From: Zygnema cylindricum
Taxonomy: Eukaryota > Streptophyta > Zygnematophyceae > Zygnematales > Zygnemataceae
NCBI GenBank assembly: GCA_037447655.1
Contig: JBBHKE010000601.1
Span: 59,339 to 123,338 of the forward strand
DNA: 64,000 nucleotides
Direction of reading: 5' to 3'
Both the position numbers and the translations under genes were made by a program. A model generated the notes under the pieces. It was not told the origin of the DNA, made no database searches, and was given only the letters and a program-made list of their open reading frames with translations. Position 1 is the stretch's first letter. Each line of letters opens with the position of its first letter. Positions 1 to 9,753 of this stretch are shown here, in pieces.

Positions 1-527
1 GAAGAATGCCTTTGCCCATTTCGATGTTTGCTTACATAATGGTGAACTGAAAAAGTTATGTTTTTGACTTAAATCTGAGAAAAAAATCTCCCGTCCCTTT
101 TTCTATGGTTGGTAAGCTCATCTTAGACATTGCACACTTTTTGTCCTTATGTCCGTTTATGTTTTTTTTTCTCCTTTTTCCTTCTTCTCCATTTTTTTCT
201 TTTCTCCTTTTTCTCCTTTTGTCCTTTTTGTCCTTTTCTCCTTTTCGTCCTTTTTATTCTTTTCTCCTTTTCTTCTTTTCCTATTTCCTTCTCCTTTTTT
301 TTCCGTTTCGCTTTTTTTCATTTTCTCCCTTTCCCTTCCCTCCTTTTCTCCCCTTCTCCCCTTCTCTGTTCTTTTTTCCCCTCCTTTTCCTTCTTTTTCT
401 CCTTTTCCTTCTTTTTCTCCTTTTCCTTCTTTTTCTCCTTTTCCTTCTTTTCTCCTTCTTCTCCCTTACTCCCTTTCTCCTTTTCTTCCTTTCTCCTTCT
501 CTCCCTTTTGTCCTTTTTGTCCTACAG
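1..527 (+). other. OGDH intron (3' part) with a polypyrimidine tract
   Basis: No coding sense is seen. From about 150 to 525 the + strand is almost pure C and T, with a 17-18-bp unit (CTCCTTTTCCTTCTTTT type) repeated about four times at 380-455. It runs directly into the acceptor at 526-527. Open frames here are Phe/Leu/Ser/Pro low complexity and are not genes. Confidence 0.85.
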
Positions 528-832
528 GCACGGGAGATGTCAAGTACCATTTAGGTACATCTTACGATCGCCCAACTCGAAGTGGGAAACGTATTCATTT
601 GTCGCTCGTCGCGAACCCTTCTCATCTTGAAGCAGTAGATCCTGTGGTAATTGGGAAAACAAGAGCAAAACAATATTATTCGAAGGACAAAGATAGGACG
701 AGAAATATGGCAGTTCTCCTCCATGGAGACGGCTCGTTTTCGGGTCAGGGAGTGGTCTATGAGAGTTTTCACTTGCAGGACCTCCCCAATTACTCCACTG
801 GAGGCACAATTCACATTGTGGTCAATAATCAG
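528..832 (+). CDS. OGDH: OGDH exon A (first in window)
   Basis: The acceptor is the CAG ending at 527 after a long pyrimidine tract, and the donor is CAG|GTGAGT at 832/833. The exon starts two bases into a Gly codon. It encodes residues 1-101 of the partial protein, including [10 protein letters not shown] and the thiamine-diphosphate motif that starts at [10 protein letters not shown] and ends at VVNNQ. Its 3' third is duplicated in degenerate form at 916-1018 in the next intron. Confidence 0.95.
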
Positions 833-3800
833 GTGAGTGATGTTTTTTAAGAGTTTTTAGGTTTGTTCAGGGTTTTTTTTAGGATTTTTTCTAGGGTTTT
901 TTTAAGGTTTTTTAAGGGGTGATGTATGAAAGTTTTCACCTATAGGACCTCCTCAATTTATTCCACCGGAGGCATGATTCACATTGTGGCCAGTTATCAG
1001 ATGAACGGTGTTTTTAGGGCTTTTTTCAAAGGGCTTTTTGGGGTTCTTTAAGGCGTTTATTGGGGGGGTCTTTTAGGGGATTTTTAAGTTTTGTTAGGTT
1101 GTTTAGGGTTTTTTTGCGGGGTTGTTTTAAAGGATTTTAAGTAGTGACGTATATCGAGGAATACTTCTCAATGTTTGATATGGGGAATTACGTTGGCCCC
1201 TGCAATATTTGACTAATTTATGTTTTAAACAAAAAAAACCCCAAAAAAACCCCCCAAAAACCCCCTTAAAAAAACCGATTGTCCGTCAATATTAGAATTA
1301 ATCACTCTATTTTGTGTGAGTGCTTTTTTACACAAAATCATAACTTAGTATTAATAGCACTATTTTATGTAAGTGACCTATCATGAGTCATGTGGCAAAA
1401 CATAATTTATGTAATTAATTCTAATAAAGTGTTAACAAGAATAATTCAATAACTCTAATGTCGATGGGCGGTGTACTGTAATGTAGCGCCCAAATTTGTA
1501 CTGCGGGATAGTATATCGTGATAGGGATGGGTACTCAGGTATTGTGTAGTATATCGAATCTGTATCGATTGTGATATCACGTCATGGGTATGAAATCGAG
1601 CTAGATGTGATACCATTAAATGTATCTTATTCTAATGTTTATTTATAAATTGATGAGATGTACAACAGTACTCAAAGGGTTTTTGCAAGGTTTTTTTGGG
1701 AGTTTTTCTTGTATGTTTTTTAGGGTTTTTTAGGATTTTTTTTTAGATATTGTTTTTGGGTTTTCTATGGTATTTTATGTTTTTTCAGAGTTTTCAGGGT
1801 ATGCATGTGTGATGTCAGGTGTGTGACGGATGTTAACTCGTTTCATGAAGGTGTTTTTTTTTTCTTTTTGCACATTTTGTTTCTATTTGTACAGGTACGG
1901 TTCAGAAGTTCGATGAGTTTCTTTATGGGATTTTTTTGTGGGACATAGCTGCAATCGTTTTTTGTATCTGATAAAAATATCTCTTAGAAATCTTTATACA
2001 AATATTCATAGAAATGTTTACACAAATATTTCACGTGTGTAATAAAATGTTACTTCTCTGGTTCGGATTGCAGGTGGCCTTCACAACTGACCCCAAATCT
2101 AGCAGATCTTCTCCGTATTGTACGGATGTTGCCAAAGCATTAAATGCTCCAATTTTTCATGTAAATGGTGATGACGTGGAGGCAGTTGTTCACTGCTGTG
2201 AACTTGCAGCAGAATGGCGACAAAAATTCCACTCTGATGTGGTTATAGATATTGTTTGTTACCGGAGGTTTGGGCATAATGAGATTGACGAGCCATCATT
2301 TACACAGCCTCGAATGTATCAGGTGAGATTTCTTCAGATTTTTTAATTTTATGCCTATATTTTTGGATGTATGTAGTTTTTTTCTGAATAACACTTATTT
2401 TACTGTTTACTCAATGTTTGGAAAGCTGGGCTCCCTGTCCTTTTCTCTCTCCCCTTAGCCTGACTTACGCTTCACTGTGGTTGCTGACCTTCTTTTTTAG
2501 TTTTGGAGTCATGCCATTAGGATGCCTGAGACATGATTATGTATGTATATGCACAGATTATAGATGTATATTTAAGTACGCAATGTTGTTGTTAATCCAC
2601 GCTGACATATAGCGTGCACTCAAATGAATTTGCAATTCTTCCAAATTTTGTCAACATTTCATGTTACATGGCTAAAATCCTATTTTCTATTGAACCTGTT
2701 AGTGATCAATGTATGTTAGTTGCTTGCATCTTTAAAAATTTCACATTCCTGCATGTGTCTGCACCTTCTTGTTTCGTTCTGAACCTTATTATTTTTGTCT
2801 GCACCTTCCCTTTTTAACGCTGGGCCAACCTTTTTAATTTTGTATATTTCTTTTCTTATTCTGCAACTTTATTCTTTAATTCTTTACCATTCTTGTCTAA
2901 GTCAGGCGTAATGGTTCTCTAAAATCAGTTTCTCACACTGCACACAGCCTGTACTTGCTGACTGCTGGTTTTCCTTTTTTCACTTTATGGAGTAATGTTG
3001 AAGAACAAGGGGTTTATATTCATCTGTTGCAGTGAATCTGGGAGATTTGAAAAAAGCAGTGTTGAAGTTTTTAGCTCAAAAGCGCCTTAATGCGCTCGTA
3101 TCTTGAATGGGTTACTTTGTGAATGGCTATGGCAATTTAGTACACATGTCTATTTACATTGTAGTGATTGGATGAATCTTGTAAAAATTGTGACAGACTT
3201 GAAAGTAAAATGGAAAAGAATGCTCGCAGACTGACCACAATGCTCATTGAGGTCAATAAAGATTAGATAAAGCTGTTTTCTTTTAGTTGAGTTTCTTACT
3301 TTTTTAGTGAAGACATGCTTTTAAATGAAAGTTAAACTTTACATGGGGAATCTGTGTTTCAAATGTGTTCAGGTAATTAAGGAGCATCCGCCTCCCTTGG
3401 AGATTTATAGAAAGCAGTTAATTGACTCCAAAGTTCTTTCTGAAAAGGAAGTCAAGGACATGGAGGACCGAATTTATGGCATATTAAATGAAGAATATAT
3501 CGGTAGTAAGGATTACGTTCCGTCAACTCGAGACTGGTTGGCTGCATACTGGGCGGGTTTCAAAGGGCCCGAGCAACTGTCAAGAATTCGAAATACAGGG
3601 TACGAATGTCCTGGTGTTTTGGATAACAAGAAAAAAACTTGGTTATGGTGAACTGACACCTTCTGTTTCTATTAGAGTCAAAGACTCCTTTTTGTGATAT
3701 TGATTATCGATTGCATACTCAGCGAATGAAATGAAATTATCTTGATAGGGACTGACAAAATGCTGAAGAGGTTTCTCCAATCCACGGTTCTGTCTGTCAT

Positions 3801-6800
3801 CCAATCCCGGATGAAATGCCATGGACATCGATTGTTGTATGCCGATACACTTGCAAATCTCCGTTCAAGACGGTAGTGAACGAACGCCTTGATCAATCAG
3901 AAATTCCTCTTGGGGTCATGAAGTTTCCACGTTTTTTTTTATCAAAACACTAAGTAGCCACGTAGGCTGAGCAGAATTTAGAGTAGCTACTAGTAATACC
4001 ACTTTAACACCATGGATTCAGTTTCTCTCATGGCGATGAAAGGTGTAAAACATGCTAGATATTCAGCAGTTGCTGGAAGAGATTTATGTCTGTAGATAAT
4101 TACGAGTTCAAGTTGCACTTTGGAGTTAAAATGTTTTCTTTAACACCGGTTTGAGATGCCTTTTTTTAAGGGAAGGACACCTAAATAGCTAAATTCTTTC
4201 ATGCATGTGCATTCAGGACAACTCCGACTTGTTATCGATTTCTTGTATGATGAGTTTGGCAATGTTACTTTACTGCATTTCCATATTTGATATCACACCC
4301 TCCTCTACTGATTGTTATGTTTGCACACTTACATTCTGGTATTTGTGTCACAAAAAACGGACTTGCTCTTCTTCTTTCTCATCTGGAGTTCTCAACATGA
4401 TCGTTTCACTATCCATTTTTTTTTAAAACGAGTTATTGATATTGTCCTCCTCCTTTTGGTTGCAACTCTTTTGCAGAGTGAAACCTGAGATCTTGAAAGA
4501 TGTTGGCAAATCTTTGGTTAAAATTCCTGAAGATTTTTCTCCACATCGGGGTATTAAGCGTGTATATGATGCACGCCTACAGGCAGTTGAATCGGAAACG
4601 GTACGTTTCAGTAACCATCTTAACAAATTATGCTGCTATTATTCGGTTGTAAATAGGTATGGTTTCTGAAAGAAAACGCATGCTGAAATTTACATGAATG
4701 TGGCTTTTTGTTAGGTGCAAGACTTGTTAGAAAGGTTGTTGAGGATATGATACAACCCTCGGCCGGGCCGGGTTGTTGGTTACTGCAGCTCGCTCTTAGT
4801 AGTTCACAAGGTTTATGTCTTTTCTGCTGAGGCTTTCATCAAGTCCTTTTGCAAATCGAGGGCTTAGTAAGGTGGTTACATTAGTAAACTTGTACTAACT
4901 GATGAGAAGTTAGGCATTCTTTATACGAATACTATTGTTTCAACATACTGTTGCATGGGACCGTTTGAATTTGACGATTTCACTATTAATTTTGTTTTAC
5001 TTTTCATTCTGTTTCAAACAGCATTTTGTGATTCTATGCACTTTTCATTGTGTTTCTATCGGCAATTCCTGATCTTAAGCGTGTTCCAATCTGTTCAAAT
5101 CAGCATTTACTGATTCTAAGGACTTTTTGTTATTTTTAAATTATCACCTACTGATTCTATGCGATGGATTTTTGAGAAGGCAGGGATTGGATTGGGCTAT
5201 GGCGGAATCACTTGCCTTTGCCACACTATTGGTTGAGGGAAATCACGTGAGGCTCTCAGGACAAGATGTCGAACGAGGGACATTTAGTCATCGTCATGCA
5301 GTGATTCATGATCAGAAAACTGGCCAAAAATATACTCCGTTGAACGAAGTTTTGCCACATCAGCCTAAGGAAATGTTTAGCATTAGCAACAGGTAACTTA
5401 ATCAACTGATCTCGGTTTTGTCTTCGTTCTCATTCTCGTTTTAAATGTCTTACTTTGTTGATTCACCATTTCTAATATGATGATGTATACTGTTTCTTTC
5501 ATTATATTGATATTTCTAGATTGCCTTCGTAAAATGTTTTATTATTTCAATCTTTTTGACCTTTTTCTCCAATGTCTTCTCAAGCACCAAGAGTTGTCAT
5601 CCGAGTTTAATCGTGGGTCTGTCGGTTCTGCTCTTTATCTATTTTCCTTCTCTAACCTTTTCTGCTGCTTATGTTTTGTGGAACAGCTCGTTGTCAGAAT
5701 TTGGAGTGCTTGGATTTGAGTTAGGATACTCGATGGAAAACCCTAATTCGCTTGTGCTTTGGGAAGCGCAATTTGGAGACTTTGCCAATGGAGCACAAGT
5801 CATTTTTGACCAGTTTTTGAGTTCAGGAGAGTCCAAATGGTTGAGACAAACAGGCCTTGTTTGTTTGCTTCCCCATGGATATGATGGACAGGGTCCTGAG
5901 CATTCTTCCGCGAGATTGGAGCGATTTTTACAGGTCAGGAATTCAATTGATATTAGTAATGAAAGTGATTCTAGTATTGTAAGTCTTTTCTGTCAGGAAT
6001 CTCCTTTCCGTCAGGAATCTGGAGAAGCGGTAGTGTAGGATCTAATGAAGATTATTAGTTTGAGTATGTTAGTAATGACATTTATTGGTAATGGAAGGCT
6101 TTTTTGTCAGGAAGCATAGCTGTGGTCTAGAATCCAGTTGGATATTAGTAACGAAAATGATATCAGTAATGAAAAGCTATTCTGAAAAGGAGTTGGCTGC
6201 ATTTGTTATAGGTGCTACATATGCCAACACAGGGGGAGGAATTTGATATTCAACTACACACGTATGTAAATGTTCATTAGTACTCTTATGTTTTTCTATT
6301 TAAGTTGTATAGCTATTGTTTCTTTGCGATGAACAATATGTTTTCAGATTTTACGTCACCGATAAACCATCAACCTGTTCATCCATACTTTGAATGGAAG
6401 AAACCTTGCCTTCTTGCCTTTTATCCATGCTATTTTGTCCTTGCTATTTTTTCTTTGCTATTTTTCCTTACTGTGTGACTTTTTTCTCTAATGCACCTGC
6501 AGATGAGCGACGATCACCCCCATATCATCCCAGAAATGGATCCAACATTGCGGCGCCAAATTCAAGAATGCAATTGGCAGGTGGTGAATGTCACTACTCC
6601 CGCAAATTACTTCCATGTACTTCGACGACAGGTCAGTTAACTTCGTGTTTTTACTTTACCTCCCAATGTTTGAGTCATTTCACTATACTACCAATGTTCC
6701 TTTTAGTCATTTTACTCTACTCCTACTGTCCGTTTTCGTCATTTTGCTTTACTCCTAACGCTCAATTTAGTCAATTTTTTGTACTTCGAATGTTCATTGT

Positions 6801-7457
6801 AGTAATTAGTGTTGGGTATCGGGTAAATTCATATCGCGATAATTGCGATATTCGATATATCGAATATCGATCGAGCAGATTCCTCGATATATCGTACCGG
6901 GACCAACATAAATTATCGCGATATATATCGCAAAAAAATGGGTATCCGTACAGTCATAGTACGGAAAATCGTACGGATATTTACCCCCCCCCGCCCNNNN
7001 NNNNNNTATTAGCTATATAGCGAAGCTATATAGCTTTTGGTTTAATAGCGCGGGGTTGAAAAAAAAAATGAAATTTTTATTTTTTTTATGGCTCGATATA
7101 TCGGCGATACGATATATCGCGATAATTTGGTTTTCGATATATCGAAGCGATATATCGATTATCGGGTACCTGAAATTGGGTCCTCGATACCCAACACTAG
7201 TAGTAATATTATATTTGGTCCTTCTACTATATTCCTGATGTTGGTTTTAGTCATTTCACTTAACTCCCAGGGCTCGATCTAGTCATTACCATGCTAATGT
7301 TCGTTTCTTGCTCAACATATGTCTATGGCGTCTGTATCCCTATTTCTACTGTTGCATATGAATTCTACACTCTGTCATTGGTTTTACGTTTTGCATTGCA
7401 GAAGGAAAGATATGTCTCAATTTGTTCAAATTAGTATATGGCAGTCAGAAACCCCTC

Positions 7458-7501
<44 letters not shown>

Positions 7502-9615
7502 GCCCTCTCAGTTCTTCCCTTGCTAGTTTTCTCTCCCTCTTCTTTCGTGAGTGTCTGCTGAAGGGCTTGCGTATGCTTGTTGTGGCTCCACTCAAATAAG
7601 AAAAAAATTCAGGGTAAAGCGCAATCTTTTGCTTTTGACGTTGTTCATGGACCTTTTTTTTTTCCCTCATATTTTTCTGTTTTTAATGTGTCTCTATGAC
7701 TCATTATGCGGCATTGGTTGTTTCAGATCCATCGTGATTTTCGCAAGCCCCTCATTGTCATGTCTCCTAAGAATCTTCTTCGACACCCTCTGTGCAAAAG
7801 TGACCTGGTAGAGTTTGACGATAATTCAGGTCACCCAGGCTTCAACCAGCAAGGTACTCGTTTCAAGCGTCTCATAAAGGACAAAAACAACCATAGCGAT
7901 GCAGAGCCTGGAATTCGACGTCTTATCTTGTGCTCCGGAAAGGTGGTTTCTAACTTGAATGCCCATATTTAAGCTCTTCGTATCCTTTTCTGCTTTTTAA
8001 GAGATTATGTGTGAACATTGATGTTAACTGATGATTTCAGCAATGATGTTAGATTTTAAGTGACATGATGGATTTGGGGGTCAACACAGGCTGTAATGTG
8101 ACGTAGATGAATGCAAATAACTTTTGACATTCTGGGTCCTATTGTTTGGACTGATAGCAAGGTGGTTCAATCCATTTTTGTTCTGCGTGCAATTCAAAAT
8201 GGTTATTAGTCTTATTTTTTATGCTTTCTCAAGTTGTCGTAATCTTGGAGAGAACCTGACATTGTCTCTCTGCAAGCTTCTGTATTTACAGGTTTACTAC
8301 GAACTGGAAACTGAGAGGGATCGTGTTGAGGCAGATGATGTAGCTCTCTGTCGAGTCGAGCAACTTTGTCCTTTCCCGTATGACCTCATTCAGCGAGAAC
8401 TCAAGCGATATCCAAGTGAGTCTTTCCACTTTTGCCTTCTGAGTTGGACTAAGGGAAAAGAAAGGTTTTGGGTTGTTGTTCTCATGTACATATTCTTGCT
8501 AGTTTACGGGTCAAAAAGGAATTTCTATTGTAGCACAGTAATCCACATAATTGTCGAATGTACACTTAGGAATGACCATTCGGAAATTAATGGCTTTATC
8601 TTTCAATTGTGATATTTTGAAACCCAACACCGATATAAGAAATGATCGACATTGGGACCTCGGAATTTCTAACTCTTAACAATTTTACACGTTGTCGGTT
8701 CTTTAATGTACTGACATCCTCTAAATCACTCTTGAAATGATGTGACTTGTGGTCCTCACAACTAATTTTCTGAGTCCAATTATACAGTAACACCGAACTT
8801 TTTGAGACAAACGTACCTCTCTTCCTCTTCTAAGTCTGTAACAGGAATTAAAGGTTCCGTCTCTTTCACTGGGAATATCTTGGGGTTCCAATTATAATAT
8901 GTGGATACATGAAGGTTCTCCTGAGCTTTCCATCAGCTCTCTATAAGATTTTTTAATGTAATAAGATGATATGGTAATGGACACTAATAACAATATTAAG
9001 GTTTTCACCTTTTAATATTTATGGGTTTCTTTTCAACCTTTGCTTTTTTTTTCTTTTTTGCGGATGCGGAAGTGTTATGGTGTCGGGAAACAATAACAAC
9101 AGTATTAACAATGATAAAAATGTTAGGATTTTGTGAAATAAAACCATCAGTTTTCTTTTTTTTTAAACATCAGTTTTTTTTTTTTTTTTTATGCTGTGTT
9201 TTTTTCGTTCGCAGATGCGGAAGTAGTCTGGCCTCAGGAGTCGTCTATGAACAACAATAAGAATTATAACGACGATAACAATAATGACATTAGCAACAAA
9301 TAATAACCATAGCAATATTTTGTAAAATAAAAAGATTGTCAACTTCTAAACTATCCGGTATGTTTTTGTTGTTTTGCAGATGCGGAAGTGGTATGGTGTC
9401 AGGAGGAGCCCATGAACATGGGAGGCTACAGTTATATTTGGCCTCGACTCGCGACCGCCTTGAAGTCCGTTGGACGAGGTTCCTATGAAGACGTCAAATA
9501 CGTTGGACGGGCTCCGTCAGCCGCAACGGCAACCGGTTTTAACCAACAGCATGTGAAGGAGCAGAAAGAGCTCGTGACGAAGCCCTTCCAAAAGGAGCCT
9601 TTGGGGTTCACATAA
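528..9615 (+). CDS. OGDH: 2-oxoglutarate dehydrogenase E1 component, 3' ten exons (partial)
   Basis: Thiamine-diphosphate-dependent E1 subunit of the mitochondrial 2-oxoglutarate dehydrogenase complex: it decarboxylates 2-oxoglutarate and passes the succinyl group to lipoyl-E2 in the TCA cycle. I joined 528-832, 2074-2322, 3373-3599, 4477-4600, 5184-5392, 5687-5933, 6503-6631, 7727-7942, 8292-8415 and 9380-9615. All introns are GT-AG and the junctions keep one frame with no stop for 687 residues. Visible motifs are [11 protein letters not shown], the ThDP-binding GDGSFSGQG...[27 protein letters not shown] and [14 protein letters not shown]. Plant E1 is about 1,020 residues, so roughly the first 330, including the transit peptide, lie left of the window. 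The C-terminus is complete (stop 9613-9615). Closest resemblance from memory is plant E1. The intron-exon model is inferred from sequence only; the family call is secure. Confidence 0.96.
833..2073 (+). other. OGDH intron with T/G-rich low complexity
   Basis: A 1,241-base intron. It holds runs of degenerate TTTAGGG-like sequence (841-1140 and 1675-1800) and an A/C-rich reverse-complement stretch at 1217-1275 that could pair with them. It also holds a decayed copy of the preceding exon end (916-1018). No other gene is visible. Confidence 0.8.
916..1018 (+). repeat. Decayed duplicate of the 3' end of OGDH exon A
   Basis: It aligns with 748-848 across the exon end and donor at roughly 80% by eye, sharing TATGA-AGTTTTCAC, GGACCTCC-CAATT and TTCACATTGTGG. 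The copy has a one-base insertion that shifts frame and a stop (CTATAG for CTTGCAG), and its donor reads ATGAAC instead of GTGAGT. It cannot serve as a coding exon. It is an intragenic tandem duplication. Confidence 0.85.
2074..2322 (+). CDS. OGDH: OGDH exon B
   Basis: The exon lies between CAG at 2071-2073 and GTGAGA at 2323. It is 249 bases in phase 0 and encodes 83 residues, including VAFTTDP and [18 protein letters not shown], both strongly conserved in E1. Confidence 0.95.
2323..3372 (+). other. OGDH intron, nothing recognised
   Basis: An A/T-rich intron of 1,050 bases bounded by GTGAGA and TTCAG. I see no coding similarity, repeat or RNA gene in it. Confidence 0.75.
3373..3599 (+). CDS. 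OGDH: OGDH exon C
   Basis: The acceptor is TTCAG at 3368-3372 and the donor is GTACGA at 3600. The exon is 227 bases and ends two bases into a Gly codon (RIRNT-G). It encodes the helical linker between the two transketolase-like domains, less conserved than its neighbours. The donor is non-consensus, but it is the only site that keeps frame with exon D. Confidence 0.9.
3600..4476 (+). other. OGDH intron, nothing recognised
   Basis: An 877-base intron between the GTACGA donor and the TTGCAG acceptor. Short open frames on both strands show no family resemblance. Confidence 0.7.
4477..4600 (+). CDS. OGDH: OGDH exon D
   Basis: The acceptor is TTGCAG at 4471-4476 and the donor is GTACGT at 4601. 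The 124-base exon completes the split Gly codon, then encodes [11 protein letters not shown] and [12 protein letters not shown]. Confidence 0.93.
4601..5183 (+). other. OGDH intron, nothing recognised
   Basis: A 583-base A/T-rich intron. It has a weak internal repetition of the phrase ATTC(T)ATGCACTTTT around 5025-5165 and nothing else of note. Confidence 0.7.
5184..5392 (+). CDS. OGDH: OGDH exon E
   Basis: The acceptor is GGCAG at 5179-5183 and the donor is GTAACT at 5393. It encodes the start of the second, pyrimidine-binding domain: [15 protein letters not shown], then [17 protein letters not shown]. It ends two bases into a Ser codon. Confidence 0.95.
5687..5933 (+). CDS. OGDH: OGDH exon F
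   Basis: The acceptor is GAACAG at 5681-5686 and the donor is CAG|GTCAGG at 5933/5934. The 247-base exon encodes [31 protein letters not shown] and [18 protein letters not shown], the most conserved stretch of E1. Confidence 0.96.
5934..6502 (+). other. OGDH intron with a short internal repetition
   Basis: A 569-base intron. The phrase TTAGTAATGA(A)A recurs near 5955, 6068 and 6145, together with TTTTCTGTCAGGAA-like phrases. This suggests small tandem duplications; no gene is seen. Confidence 0.65.
6503..6631 (+). CDS. OGDH: OGDH exon G
   Basis: The acceptor is CTGCAG at 6497-6502 and the donor is GTCAGT at 6632. The 129-base exon encodes 43 residues, from [14 protein letters not shown] to [10 protein letters not shown]. 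Confidence 0.95.
6807..7199. mobile_element. Non-autonomous hAT-type MITE with 8-bp target duplication
   Basis: The terminal inverted repeat TAGTGTTGGGTATCG starts at 6807, and its exact complement ends at 7199. It is flanked on both sides by the 8-base direct repeat GTAGTAAT (6799-6806 and 7200-7207). Eight-base target duplications with a TAGTG-type end fit the hAT superfamily. The interior is made of nested TCGATATATCGA-type palindromes with no coding sequence, and includes a run of 10 Ns at 6997-7006 next to a C-rich run. A related copy, in opposite orientation, is at 32,031-33,937. Confidence 0.9.
6997..7006. other. Assembly gap (10 N)
   Basis: Ten undetermined bases lie inside the palindromic MITE, next to a C-run and the inverted repeat GCTATATAGC. 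The true length is unknown. Confidence 0.99.
7460..7500. repeat. (CT)n microsatellite
   Basis: About twenty uninterrupted CT units lie upstream of an OGDH acceptor in the intron. Confidence 0.97.
7727..7942 (+). CDS. OGDH: OGDH exon H
   Basis: The acceptor is TTTCAG at 7721-7726 and the donor is AAG|GTGGTT at 7942/7943. The 216-base exon encodes 72 residues, including [20 protein letters not shown] and [10 protein letters not shown]. Confidence 0.95.
7943..8291 (+). other. OGDH intron, nothing recognised
   Basis: A 349-base intron between GTGGTT and TACAG, with no repeat or gene apparent. Confidence 0.7.
8292..8415 (+). CDS. OGDH: OGDH exon I
   Basis: The acceptor is TACAG at 8287-8291 and the donor is GTGAGT at 8416. 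The exon encodes [11 protein letters not shown] and [17 protein letters not shown]. It ends one base into an Asn codon that the last exon completes. Confidence 0.95.
9056..9090 (+). repeat. Decoy copy 1 of the exon J start (acceptor lost)
   Basis: ATGCGGAAGTGTTATGGTGT matches the real exon start, which reads GG for TT. The preceding bases are TTGCGG, so the AG needed for splicing is gone. It is followed by an AACAATAACAACAGTATTAAC tract shared with copy 2. Confidence 0.85.
9202..9303 (+). repeat. Decoy copy 2 of the exon J start (acceptor AG intact)
   Basis: TTCGCAG precedes ATGCGGAAGTAGTC. Spliced from exon I, this would read [11 protein letters not shown] and then an Asn-rich tail to a TAA at 9301-9303, in frame. 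The catalytic-domain C-terminus (77 residues) would be replaced by about 29 residues. Whether it is used cannot be told from sequence. Confidence 0.8.
9380..9615 (+). CDS. OGDH: OGDH exon J (last exon, stop)
   Basis: The acceptor is TTGCAG at 9374-9379. The exon encodes [16 protein letters not shown], then [14 protein letters not shown] and HVKEQKELV, the conserved E1 C-terminus, with TAA at 9613-9615. Two degenerate copies of its first ~30 bases lie in the preceding intron and could act as decoy acceptors. Confidence 0.95.
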
Positions 9616-9753
9616 ATGGAGGAAATGAGGAAAAGGAGTAAAAGGAGTAAAATATCTTTCAGGAGGAGCCCGTGGAGTTTGTATATGGAGTCGTGGGAAA
9701 GAGTCAAAAACCGCCCTTTAAAAAGAGCCCTGGGACTTTTATATAAATAGAGG
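9585..9753 (+). repeat. Three decayed copies of the coding end of OGDH
   Basis: The last codons and stop (CCAAAAGGAGCCT...ATAAATGG, 9585-9622) recur at 9657-9693 and 9715-9753 with a spacing of about 60-70 bases. They keep AGGAGCC or AAGAGCCC and ATATAAAT-like phrases. They lie in the presumed 3' UTR. Confidence 0.6.

Larger units (their letters stand above)
6632..7726 (+). other. OGDH intron carrying a hAT-type MITE and a CT microsatellite
   Basis: A 1,095-base intron. The phrase TAGTCATTT(C)ACT-TACTCC recurs on both sides of the inserted MITE (6670-6780 and 7245-7275), so the intron had its own short repeats before insertion. Confidence 0.75.
8416..9379 (+). other. OGDH last intron with duplicated acceptor units
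   Basis: A 964-base intron. Its 3' half (about 8980-9379) is a decayed tandem array with a period near 150-165 bases. Each unit holds an AATAACAA(T)-rich part, a poly-T run and a copy of the acceptor plus the start of exon J. Confidence 0.8.

Noticed and set aside
105-850. Long open frames over the pyrimidine tract
   Set aside because: Low-complexity Phe/Leu/Ser/Pro translation of an intron; only 528-832 in one frame is coding.
841-1140. Interstitial telomere array (TTTAGGG)
   Set aside because: Units are irregular in length and composition; better described as degenerate T/G-rich low complexity.
9021-9260. Possible extra OGDH exon reading [11 protein letters not shown]
   Set aside because: It is the decayed decoy copy without a usable acceptor AG, with stops soon after, not a coding exon.
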